Counted from the stretch's first letter, positions 1 through 6,696 are shown. The stretch is DNA of 22,682 bases from Gammaproteobacteria bacterium (GCA_016214925.1 JACRMO010000215.1:1-22682), one strand, 5' to 3'. Translations and numbers: made by a program. Notes: a model not told the origin generated them from the sequence alone.

Positions 1-953
1 AAACGCTGCTGGCGGTGAGTCTGCGCCAAGCCAGTGGCCAGGGCGTACTGGAGCTATTGCCGGGCGCGGTCGCCTTGGCGGAGCGCTTGCGCTACGCCGT
101 CGACAGCATCCAGCCCTACACCGAACATGAACTGCATCTGCGCCTGCCGGGCGGCCACGACATCACCGTCGACTGTATCGTCACGCCGATCGATCAGGCC
201 GGCGGCACCGAAATCCTGGTCGAACTGACCCAGTTGGATCGGCACCTGCGCATCGCGCGCGAGGAAAATCTGCTGGAGCAGCACCAGGTCGCCCGCCAAT
301 TGGTGCGCGGTCTGGCGCACGAGATCAAGAATCCGCTCGGCGGTCTGCGCGGCGCGGCGCAACTGCTGGAACGCGAGCTGGATAACGAAGACCTGAAAGA
401 GTACACGCGCATCATCATCGGCGAAGCGGATCGTCTGCGCGGCTTGGTCAACCGCATGCTCGGTCCGAACCAACTGCCGCAGATGCGCACGTGCAATATC
501 CATCTGATCGTCGAGCATGTGCGCAATCTGGTGGCCGCCGAAGAACATACCGGATTGACCCTGATCCGCGACTATGATCCGAGTATCCCGGATTTCCGCG
601 CCGACCCTGAGCAACTCATTGAGGCGTTGCTCAATATCGTGCGCAACGCCGCGCAGCCGCGGCACGGCAAAGGCCAGATCATCCTGCGCACGCGCACGCA
701 ACGGCAGTTCACCATCGGCCAGAAGCGTCACAAGCTGGTGGTGCGTGTCGACGTCATCGACAACGGTCCGGGCATTCCGCCCGAGATGTTGGAAACCATC
801 TTCTACCCGATGGTGACCGGGCGTGCCGAGGGCACCGGCCTGGGCCTGTCGATCGCACAATCGCTGGTCAATGTGCATGGCGGCATCATCGAATGCAGCA
901 GCCGGCCGGGCCACACCGAATTCACCATACTGTTACCACTGGAGCCAACATGA
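1..953 (+). CDS. ntrB: NtrB (GlnL) nitrogen-regulation sensor histidine kinase, 5' end missing
   Basis: NtrB phosphorylates and dephosphorylates NtrC according to nitrogen status signalled by PII. The reading frame is open to the left edge, so the gene begins outside the window. The GTG at position 15 is internal, because the residues before it (T-L-L-A) look like the usual end of a PAS-domain strand. Numbering from the codon at 15, the H-box LAHEIKNPLGG has the phospho-accepting His near residue 102, followed by the N-box LLNIVRNAAQ, G1 box DNGPGIPPE, and the F/G2 region with IFYPMVTGRAEGTGLGLS. There are no membrane segments, consistent with a cytoplasmic sensor. The stop overlaps the ntrC start (ATGA, 950-953), so the two genes are translationally coupled. 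In many proteobacteria glnA lies upstream; that is outside this window. The assignment is firm because the H-box and pairing with NtrC are diagnostic. Confidence 0.93.
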   Translation, partial: TLLAVSLRQASGQGVLELLPGAVALAERLRYAVDSIQPYTEHELHLRLPGGHDITVDCIVTPIDQAGGTEILVELTQLDRHLRIAREENLLEQHQVARQLVRGLAHEIKNPLGGLRGAAQLLERELDNEDLKEYTRIIIGEADRLRGLVNRMLGPNQLPQMRTCNIHLIVEHVRNLVAAEEHTGLTLIRDYDPSIPDFRADPEQLIEALLNIVRNAAQPRHGKGQIILRTRTQRQFTIGQKRHKLVVRVDVIDNGPGIPPEMLETIFYPMVTGRAEGTGLGLSIAQSLVNVHGGIIECSSRPGHTEFTILLPLEPT

Positions 954-2371
954 CCAAGGGCGATAAGATCTGGGTGATCGATGACGATCGCTCCATTCGC
1001 TGGGTGCTGGAAAAGGCACTGAAGCAGGCCGACATGGAAGTGTCGAGTTTTTCCGGCGCGACCGGCGTGTTGGACGCGTTGGAACGCGCGCGCCCCGACG
1101 CGCTCATCACCGACATCCGCATGCCCGGCATCAACGGCCTCGAACTGTTGAGCGATATCCACACGCGTTATCCCGATCTGCCGGTCATCATCATGACCGC
1201 GCATTCCGATCTCGACAGCGCCGTGGCTGCGTATCAAGGCGGTGCGTTCGAATACCTGCCCAAGCCCTTCGATGTCGACGAGGCCGTGGCGCTGGTGCAG
1301 CGCGCCGTCGAACACCGCCGTCGCCAACAGGCCGACAGCGGCCAGACCGTCATCACGCAAACACCGGAGATCATCGGCGAAGCTCCGGCGATGCAGGAGG
1401 TGTTCCGCGCCATCGGCCGCCTGTCGCGTTCGAATATCACCGTGCTCATCAACGGCGAATCCGGCACCGGCAAGGAATTGGTCGCCCGTGCGTTGCACCG
1501 CCACAGTCCGCGCAAGGACGCGCCATTCATCGCGCTGAACATGGCGGCGATTCCGCGCGATCTACTGGAGTCGGAATTGTTCGGTCACGAGCGCGGCGCG
1601 TTCACCGGCGCGCAGAACCGGCGCATCGGTCGCTTCGAACAGGCCGACGGCGGCAGTCTGTTCCTCGACGAGATCGGCGACATGCCGGCCGAATTGCAAA
1701 CCCGCCTGCTGCGTGTGCTGGCCGACGGCGAGTTCTACCGCGTCGGCGGTCATACACCCATCAAGGTCGACGTGCGCATCATCGCCGCCACCCACCAGAA
1801 CCTGGAAAATTTGGTCAAGGAAGGGCGCTTCCGCGAGGATCTCTATCACCGCCTCAATGTCATCCGCATCCACATCCCGCCGTTGCGCGAGCGCCGCGAA
1901 GACATCCCGCCGCTGCTGCGATTCTTTCTCGATCGCGCCGCGCAGGAACTCAATGTCGAACCCAAGACCGTGCGTACCGAGGTGGCGAATTATCTGTCGC
2001 AATTCGACTGGCCGGGCAATGTGCGGCAGTTGGAAAACATGTGTCGCTGGTTGACGGTGATGGCCGCCAGCCGCGAAATTCATATGGCCGATCTGCCACC
2101 GGAATTGAACGAGACAGTGCCGGAGCAGGCCGGTGCCGGTGGTGATTGGGAACAGGCATTACGGCGCTGGGCCGATCAGGAACTCGGGCGCGGCGAACAA
2201 GGCTTGCTCGATCGTGCAACGCCCGCGTTCGAACGCATCATGATCGAAACCGCCTTGAAGCACACCGGCGGCCGGCGTCAGGATGCCGCGCGCCTGCTCG
2301 GTTGGGGCCGCAACACGCTCACGCGCAAGATCAAGGAACTGGAGATGGACGAGAGCGCGTCGAGCGATTGA
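950..2371 (+). CDS. ntrC: NtrC (GlnG) sigma-54-dependent response regulator
   Basis: Activator of sigma-54 promoters in nitrogen assimilation; 473 aa, the usual length. The start at 950 overlaps the ntrB stop and is preceded by GGAG. The order is receiver domain (acidic pair near D11/D12, phospho-acceptor D55 in LITDIRMPG, K105 in LPKPFD), AAA+ domain (Walker A GESGTGKE at 169-176, sigma-54 contact loop GAFTGA at 216-221, Walker B SLFLDE near 236-241, arginine-rich PPLRERREDIPPL), and a C-terminal Fis-type helix-turn-helix with R-Q-D-A-A-R-L-L-G-W-G-R-N-T-L-T-R-K. All catalytic motifs are intact. It converges on mshI across a repeat-rich gap. Whether it acts at the sigma-54 promoter near 15940 is unknown: pilus genes more often use a PilR-type activator. 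Confidence 0.97.
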   Translation: MTKGDKIWVIDDDRSIRWVLEKALKQADMEVSSFSGATGVLDALERARPDALITDIRMPGINGLELLSDIHTRYPDLPVIIMTAHSDLDSAVAAYQGGAFEYLPKPFDVDEAVALVQRAVEHRRRQQADSGQTVITQTPEIIGEAPAMQEVFRAIGRLSRSNITVLINGESGTGKELVARALHRHSPRKDAPFIALNMAAIPRDLLESELFGHERGAFTGAQNRRIGRFEQADGGSLFLDEIGDMPAELQTRLLRVLADGEFYRVGGHTPIKVDVRIIAATHQNLENLVKEGRFREDLYHRLNVIRIHIPPLRERREDIPPLLRFFLDRAAQELNVEPKTVRTEVANYLSQFDWPGNVRQLENMCRWLTVMAASREIHMADLPPELNETVPEQAGAGGDWEQALRRWADQELGRGEQGLLDRATPAFERIMIETALKHTGGRRQDAARLLGWGRNTLTRKIKELEMDESASSD

Positions 2372-2396
2372 GGCTTGCTGGATCGGCAAAGAATAT

Positions 2397-2535
2397 TTCA
2401 CACCAGAGAGCGCAAAGATCGCAAAGGATAATAAATTGGGGAATGTTGTCATGCTCGCCTACGTGGGCATGATCTCCCCAAGCAAACAAATCAAATTCTG
2501 ATTTTCTCCGCGTTTTTTGCGCTCTTTGGTGTGAA
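2397..2535. repeat. Imperfect long inverted repeat with TTCACACCA ends
   Basis: The arms lie at about 2397-2427 and 2506-2535. Reverse-complementing the right arm gives about 25 matches in 30 to the left arm, including an exact TTCACACCA start and an exact AGAGCGCAAA block. The arms flank a second, unrelated hairpin (2436-2481), so one repeat appears nested in another. It lies 25 bases past the ntrC stop, in non-coding DNA. It resembles the dispersed TTCACCACAGAG-type repeats of proteobacterial chromosomes; this family link is from memory. Confidence 0.8.
2436..2481. repeat. Hairpin nested inside the TTCACACCA repeat
   Basis: TTGGGGA (2436-2442) pairs with TCCCCAA (2475-2481), and inside it TCATGC (2449-2454) pairs with GCATGA (2467-2472), giving a two-part stem. 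No coding potential is visible. It may act as a bidirectional transcription stop between ntrC and mshI, but there is no clear T-tract. Confidence 0.65.
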
Positions 2536-2541
2536 GGACAT

Positions 2542-2624
2542 GTAGGTTGGGATGAGCGCAGCGAACCCCAACACCAGCTGGCATCGCGTTGAGCTTTGGC
2601 ACACACCGCCTCAGCCCAACCTAC
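2542..2624. repeat. GTAGGTTGGG inverted repeat (REP-like)
   Basis: An exact 10-base arm, GTAGGTTGGG (2542-2551), is matched by CCCAACCTAC (2615-2624). The interior starts with GATGAGCGCAGCGAACCCCAAC, the typical body of a dispersed REP-like family. A second copy of the same family lies at 8555-8628 between mshE and mshG. Confidence 0.8.
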
Positions 2625-2627
2625 GTT

Positions 2628-2700
2628 ATTGTAGGAGCGGCCCCTGGCCGCGAACGCTACGGTGAAATAACCGTTCGCGGCCAGGGGCCGCTCCTACAAT
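2628..2700. repeat. Perfect 29-bp inverted repeat overlapping the mshI stop codon
   Basis: The left arm is 2628-2656 and the right arm 2672-2700; they are exact reverse complements of 29 bases separated by a 15-base loop. The arms begin ATTGTAGGAGCGGCCCCTGG. Such GTAGGAGCGGCC elements are familiar REP-like repeats in gammaproteobacteria. The stem is strong enough to end transcription from either side. The TAG within the right arm (minus strand, 2696-2694) is the stop codon of mshI, so repeat and gene overlap. Confidence 0.92.
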
Positions 2701-3644
2701 GTTTTGCTTTCGCTGCGCAACGCCGCGCCGATGGCCAGCAGACACTGCGCGGCCTGTTCGGCGGGAATCTTTTCCGCGCCATCGACGACTTCACTGAGTT
2801 CCAACATACGCGCCTGCAAACCCAGGTTGGCGCGCAGTCCTTCGACCAGACCCGGTATCGGTTCGGCCAGCGGTGCAATCAGCAGATGGCCAATGGCCGC
2901 CTGTTGGAACGTGCGGTCGTAATAATCCAGAGAACGTTGTACTTCCAGCGCCAGCGCATCGAACAGCGCCTCGGTCTGTCCGTCGGCCACCGCCTCTTGC
3001 AGACGCGTTTGGCCGATGTCCAGCGTGCGCGCGAGATACAGTGTCTGATTGCGGCACAAGGCGATCAGGCCGCGCTCCGCGCCGAAATACAACAGCGCCA
3101 CGCCCTGCGCGTCTTCCGGCAATTGCGCGGCGACATTGCGCAACGCCAGTTCGGGGATGTCGATCACGCCCAAGCCGATGCCCGCATCCTGGATACGATC
3201 GGCGAGCTGCTTGACGTCATTACTGCGACTGACCACGACATACAGATGCGTTTGCGTGGTGCGCGCGCCGCTGGCCGGCGCATCGAACACATCCAGCACC
3301 GCATCGTCGACGTGGAAGTCGATCAGCTCGCGGATGCGCCAGCGCACTGCGGCGCGCAATTCGTTGGCGGGCACTTCGGGCGCCTCGATCAGCAACAGGC
3401 TGTAGCTGCCGAGCGGCATCACGGCGTGGCACGCGGCCTTGCCCAGATTCTGTTGCCTGCCCAGCGCCGACAACGTATCGGCAAGTTGTGCCTCGCTGGC
3501 GGCGCGGAACTGGCAGTGTTGCAGACGCGGCCGCGCCTTGGTGGTATCGACCTGCGCCAGCGCGACACCGTCGCTGCGCACCACGACCGCCGTGTGCATA
3601 CCCTGCGCGCGCGCCTTGCCAAACGATAAGAATGAAAAGTTCAT
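2694..3644 (-). CDS. mshI: MshI, PilM-like actin-fold MSHA biogenesis protein
   Basis: 316 aa, cytoplasmic PilM-like component that would bind the N-terminus of the PilN-like MshI2 at the inner membrane. Recognised by the family block near residues 80-120: S-Y-S-L-L-L-I-E-A-P-E-V-P, then R-W-R-I-R-E-L-I-D-F-H-V-D-D-A-V-L-D-V-F. No signal peptide or membrane helix is seen. The start ATG at 3644 is the one that gives the usual MshI N-terminus; a longer in-frame extension exists but looks non-coding. The gene lies 53 bases after the prepilin-propeller gene and is the last of the cluster. In Vibrio-type MSHA clusters mshI precedes mshJ, so it is displaced here by more than 12 kb. The stop codon and last codon lie inside the 29-bp inverted repeat at 2672-2700. 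Confidence 0.88.
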   Translation of the reverse strand: MNFSFLSFGKARAQGMHTAVVVRSDGVALAQVDTTKARPRLQHCQFRAASEAQLADTLSALGRQQNLGKAACHAVMPLGSYSLLLIEAPEVPANELRAAVRWRIRELIDFHVDDAVLDVFDAPASGARTTQTHLYVVVSRSNDVKQLADRIQDAGIGLGVIDIPELALRNVAAQLPEDAQGVALLYFGAERGLIALCRNQTLYLARTLDIGQTRLQEAVADGQTEALFDALALEVQRSLDYYDRTFQQAAIGHLLIAPLAEPIPGLVEGLRANLGLQARMLELSEVVDGAEKIPAEQAAQCLLAIGAALRSESKTL

Positions 3645-3697
3645 AGCGCTATCCCGTTGCCGTGCCCCGCCGCATAGTAGCAGGGCTGATTTCGTCT

Positions 3698-5120
3698 CTA
3701 CAAAATGATTTCGCGCCAGCGCTGTACTGCCACGGCACCGCCACCGGCCGGCGCCATGGTGACCGCGCGCAGTGGCGAGCCGACCGGAGAAGCCTGATCG
3801 GCCCAGGTACTGCCATTCCAAGCGGCGATGAGGCCGTTGGCGCCAACGGCATAGCCTTCACTGGGGTTCACCGCATAGACTGCATATAGCCTACGATTGT
3901 TGCTCACACCGGCATACGAGTTGCTGGACCACGAACCGCCATCCCAGTGTGCGATGATGTCGTTGTTGCCCAAGGTATCACCGACTGCCCAGCAATCATT
4001 ACCTGCGGAACAATGGACGCCATAGAACGTGACATTGGCAACCAACGGAGCGAAGTACTGCATTGGGTATGGCAATAGACGTAGCGACACGCGACCAACT
4101 TCCACCCGTCCAATGAGCAATGACCTCGCCGCCTGTATCATCGCCTACTGCCCAACAATCCAGCGCTGCAGCGCAGGACACAGCATTCATACGTGTGTTG
4201 GGGAATCCAGGCGCGTAAGTACCGATACTCCAGGACACGCCGTCCCAACGCACGAAGGCCCGGTTGTTGCCGACGGCCCAGCAATTGTTGCTGTCGTAGC
4301 AATGCACGCCGTACAGGTTCTCGTTAGGTAAGGAGCCCGTGGGCACGCGCGACCATGTCGTGCCATCCCAATGCGCTATCAGCCCGCCTCCGGAGCGACT
4401 GCCCACGGCCCAACAATCATTCGACGCAGGGCAGGTGACGCCGCGCAGAGTCGTGTCGGGTATCGCCGGGTACGGACCGCTGCGCGACCAACTGGTGCCG
4501 TTCCAGCACAACAACACCTCGCCGCCGCTGGCACTGCCCACCGCCCAGCCACGACAACCACCGAGACTAAGGTCGGCCTCGATCAGGCGTGTCGCGGGTG
4601 TTGTGCCCGCCAGTCCCACGCTGCCGAGCACCTGCACACGGCATAGGCCGGCGTTGATCGCGGCGCTCGTGATCTGGAAGGTGCCGCGCCCGAGCGTTTG
4701 CGCCGCCACGTCGGTTACAGCCGCGCCGCAGACGGTGCCGGCCGCCAGTTTTTGCAGCGCGCGCTCCAATCCGCTCTCGGCCAGGAACAGCGCCTCGACG
4801 CTGTCGTTCTGCACGGCTGTGTCGTTGATGTCGGTGCCCGCCATGCGCAGGCCGATGCCGCCGAGCAGGGCGATGATCAGCAGCAGGAACACCGTCGCCA
4901 TCAGCGTACCGGCGCCGCGTTGCTTTCCCAGGGATGTATGAGTAAGCCCGTCATTCCCGCGCAGGCGGGACAAAAGCGCGAAGCGCGTTGAACGTCCGTA
5001 GGGCGGCCCGAAGGGCGAGCGTAGCGAGTAATCCAGCAAGCTGACGGCGGCGGGGACCGTGGATTCCCGCCTGCGCGGGAATGACGGGAGCAAAACGCTT
5101 CCGGTTACGCCGCTGTTCAT
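3698..5120 (-). pseudogene. MshP/PilX-like prepilin fused to a propeller-like repeat domain, with apparent frameshift
   Basis: The start at 5120 overlaps the mshO stop (ATGA). The first frame runs 5120-3999 and the second frame continues to 3698; together about 473 aa. Residues 1-69 form an unusually long leader encoded largely by an inverted repeat. A QRG/AGTLM cleavage site and hydrophobic segment (about 74-90) follow, without Glu at +5, as in GspK-type tip pseudopilins. Residues about 98-188 are MshP/PilX-like (A-L-F-L-A-E-S-G-L-E-R-A-L). From about 190 there are at least six repeats of the type CWAVG...IAHWDGTSWS...PN..L.GV.C, with Cys pairs spaced C-x5-C. A switch in frame is needed near 4036-4060: the first frame reads well to L-R-S-V, the second reads well from A-P-L-V-A-N. 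Cause: real indel, loss of part of a repeat unit, or a sequencing error. A tip adhesin is my inference. Confidence 0.75.
4947..5088. repeat. 24-bp inverted repeat element inside the leader of the prepilin-propeller gene
   Basis: The arms are 4947-4970 and 5065-5088, exact reverse complements (CCCGTCATTCCCGCGCAGGC and on), enclosing 94 bases. This is the dispersed CGTCATTCCCGCG...GGGAATGACG family. On the minus strand it is translated as S-F-P-R-R-R-E-S ... R-L-R-G-N-D-G, a peptide often seen where such repeats are translated. A relative (GTCATCCCGG...CCGGAATGAC) lies at 7222-7307. No target-site duplication is obvious. Confidence 0.88.
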
Positions 5121-5701
5121 TGCCGGTTCCTCAACGCGACGCGAGTGCGTTGTGGATAGCTGTTGCCGTTGCTGTCGGTGAGACTCAGCTCGATGACGAC
5201 GAAGGCGACGTTGGCATCGCTGGTCGCGGCCGTGCCGTCCTGTTGCCAATAGGTCAGGGCGAGTGAACCGAGTTGATCGCTGAGCGTGAACGTGCCGGGC
5301 GGCGTGTTATAGGCGAGCCGCAGGTTCGTGCCGCTGGTGTCGAGCGTCACCGTGGTCACGGTCACGCCATTATTTTCAAAGCGGCGGAATTGCACGCTGG
5401 TGGGGGTGCGCGACAGAAAATCGAAATCGGTCGTGGCCGCCGGATCGCGCCGCACCGTGCGCAACTCGCGTGCGATGCGTTCACTGGAGAGCCGCAATTT
5501 CGACAGCGTATCCGCGACCTTGTTGCCTGCCATGAAGGCGCCCACGCCGGTGCTCAACAGCGTGGACAGGGTGACGCCGAGTATGCCGAGGATCACCATG
5601 ACCATGACCATTTCGATCAGGGTGAAACCATCTTGCCCCCTCTCCCTCGGGGAGAGGGCTGGGGTGAGGGTGGTTGCAACGTGCTTCATACCGCGCGCCA
5701 T
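5117..5701 (-). CDS. mshO: MshO-like minor prepilin
   Basis: 194 aa minor pilin of the MSHA pilus. The start at 5701 is two bases after the mshD stop; an alternative ATG four codons in (5689) is possible. The leader is 25 residues long, of which the part LTPALSPRERG comes from a palindromic repeat. Cleavage would be at D-G/F-T-L-I-E-M, with Glu5 present and a hydrophobic stretch M-V-M-V-M-V-I-L-G-I-L-G-V behind it. The sequence after it (about 48-70: G-A-F-M-A-G-N-K-V-A-D-T-L-S-K-L-R-L-S-S-E-R-I-A-R-E-L-R) matches MshO/PilW-like minor pilins, which have a helix followed by a beta-rich head. Ends overlap the next gene (ATGA). Assignment as mshO rests on position and this helix pattern. Confidence 0.8.
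   Translation of the reverse strand: MARGMKHVATTLTPALSPRERGQDGFTLIEMVMVMVILGILGVTLSTLLSTGVGAFMAGNKVADTLSKLRLSSERIARELRTVRRDPAATTDFDFLSRTPTSVQFRRFENNGVTVTTVTLDTSGTNLRLAYNTPPGTFTLSDQLGSLALTYWQQDGTAATSDANVAFVVIELSLTDSNGNSYPQRTRVALRNRQ
5636..5672. repeat. CCCTCTCCC palindromic repeat within the mshO leader
   Basis: A stem of CCCTCTCCC (5638-5646) and GGGAGAGGG (5650-5658) with loop TCG, followed by CTGGGGTGAGGGTGG. This is the dispersed CCCTCACCCCAGCCCTCTCCC family. It is translated in mshO as L-T-P-A-L-S-P-R-E-R. A second copy in the same orientation and reading frame lies in mshD. Confidence 0.85.
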
Positions 5702-5703
5702 GC

Positions 5704-6138
5704 TCAATAACTCCCCAGCATGAACACCACGCGCGCGCGTTCCGTTGCGCCCTGGGTCACGACCACGTCGACTTGTACACAGGGCGACGTAATGCAGAAT
5801 GCCGGTTCGACGCCAGGCGTTGCGTTGCGCGCATAACCCGCCGTCGTATACGCGGCTGGCAATGCCAAGCAGTTCGTGGCAATCGCCGTCGCATAGCCCT
5901 GCAAGCGCCGCGTCGCCAGAATGTGTTCGGCGCATTCCTGGGCAAGCTGCGTGGACGTCTGGAGCTGTTCGTCGATGAGATAACTTTTCGACGCGTTGAC
6001 GAATTGATCCATGAGCGCGACGCTGGCGATGCCGAGAATCACGATCACCATGACCATCTCGACCAAGGTGAAACCGCGTTGCCTCCTCTCCCCCTGGGAG
6101 AGGGTTGGGGTGAGGGGTGTAAATTCGCGCCGGCTCAT
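5704..6138 (-). CDS. mshD: MshD-like minor prepilin
   Basis: 144 aa minor pilin. The start at 6138 overlaps the stop of the upstream prepilin gene (ATGA). The 22-residue leader contains LTPTLSQGER, encoded by a palindromic repeat, and ends in R-Q-R-G/F-T-L-V-E-M with Glu5 present. The hydrophobic helix is V-M-V-I-V-I-L-G-I-A-S-V-A-L-M. Four Cys residues are seen in the head (A-Q-E-C-A-E, T-N-C-L, F-C-I, S-P-C-V), likely giving disulfides in the periplasm. The order after mshA and mshC-like genes and before mshO, plus the Q-E-C-A-E-H-I-L-A pattern, points to MshD. No downstream start codon between the repeat and the cleavage site would keep the G/F site, so the repeat-encoded leader looks real. 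Confidence 0.78.
   Translation of the reverse strand: MSRREFTPLTPTLSQGERRQRGFTLVEMVMVIVILGIASVALMDQFVNASKSYLIDEQLQTSTQLAQECAEHILATRRLQGYATAIATNCLALPAAYTTAGYARNATPGVEPAFCITSPCVQVDVVVTQGATERARVVFMLGSY
6085..6118. repeat. CCTCTCCC palindromic repeat within the mshD leader
   Basis: A stem of CCTCTCCC (6085-6092) and GGGAGAGG (6096-6103) with loop CCT, followed by GTTGGGGTGAGGGG. It is the same family as the element in the mshO leader and is read in the same orientation and frame, giving L-T-P-T-L-S-Q-G-E-R. Confidence 0.85.
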
Positions 6139-6611
6139 GGCATCACCGCCACGAAGCCCGTGACTGGACTCACCGAGAGCGCGGCACTCTGTGCACCGCC
6201 GCTGACGGTAAAGTCCACGGCCGTGCTGCGCAGTGCGCCGCCGCTGACCGGTCGTCCAAGACTGTCGAAGTTGACGCTGGCGACGGTCAGGGTCACGCCG
6301 TTGTTCAGCGTGAACGTGAACGGCTGCTGCGTCGCCGGGTCGGTGATGACGGTACTGGTGCTATCGGTACAGCGGTAACTGCCGCCGAGCGATTGGAAGG
6401 TGAGCGTGCGACCCTGAGTCATCGCCAGCATCTGCGCATGACGGATATCGCGCGCGATCTGCGCGGCCTGGGCATGCACGCTGGAATCGGTGAGTGACAT
6501 ACGCGGTGCGGCCATCGCCGCGAGGATACCGATGATGACGATGACCATCACCAGTTCGATCAGCGTGAAGCCGGTTTGTGCGGTCCTATGCATCCTGCGC
6601 GTGTTGTCCAT
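6135..6611 (-). CDS. mshC: MshC-like / GspH-type minor prepilin
   Basis: 158 aa from ATG 6611, or 152 aa from ATG 6593, which gives a shorter leader (MHRTAQTG); neither has a clear ribosome binding site. The cleavage site is Q-T-G/F-T-L-I-E-L with Glu5, followed by V-M-V-I-V-I-I-G-I-L-A-A-M-A-A-P-R. The block Q-A-A-Q-I-A-R-D-I-R-H-A-Q-M-L-A-M-T-Q-G-R-T-L-T-F typifies GspH/FimT-type minor pilins, and MshC in this genomic position. A hydrophobic C-terminus ends in G-F-V-A-V-M-P. The gene follows mshA after a terminator-like hairpin and overlaps mshD by ATGA. Its leader is free of repeat sequence, unlike the next three genes. Confidence 0.8.
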   Translation of the reverse strand: MDNTRRMHRTAQTGFTLIELVMVIVIIGILAAMAAPRMSLTDSSVHAQAAQIARDIRHAQMLAMTQGRTLTFQSLGGSYRCTDSTSTVITDPATQQPFTFTLNNGVTLTVASVNFDSLGRPVSGGALRSTAVDFTVSGGAQSAALSVSPVTGFVAVMP

Positions 6612-6631
6612 TGTGCGAAGCGGTCAGCAAT

Positions 6632-6660
6632 GAAAAAGGGGCGTGCCGTAGCCCGCCCCT
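6632..6660 (-). terminator. Terminator-like hairpin after mshA
   Basis: On the minus strand AGGGGCG (6660-6654) pairs with CGCCCCT (6643-6637) around a 10-base loop and is followed by TTTTTC. It lies 37 bases past the mshA stop and 21 bases before the mshC-like gene. It would let most transcripts end after the major pilin and a minority read into the minor pilins. Confidence 0.75.
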
Positions 6661-6696
6661 CGATGCCCATGCGGGCGTTGACTGAGCGTCTTGCGC

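Noticed and set aside
15..953. GTG at position 15 as the true ntrB start
   Set aside because: The frame is open to the left edge, the residues before it fit the PAS region, and the protein would be short for NtrB.
2589..3629. A 346-codon plus-strand open frame opposite mshI
   Set aside because: It begins inside a repeat and is antisense to a clear MshI; Gln/Arg-rich shadow composition.
4947..5088. Insertion sequence or transposase-bearing element
   Set aside because: Only 142 bases, with no coding capacity of its own beyond the pilin leader and no target duplication seen; a dispersed repeat fits better.
5117..5935. Longer mshO starting at 5935
   Set aside because: The extra 78 residues lie within mshD in another frame and have no leader character; the start two bases after the mshD stop is better.
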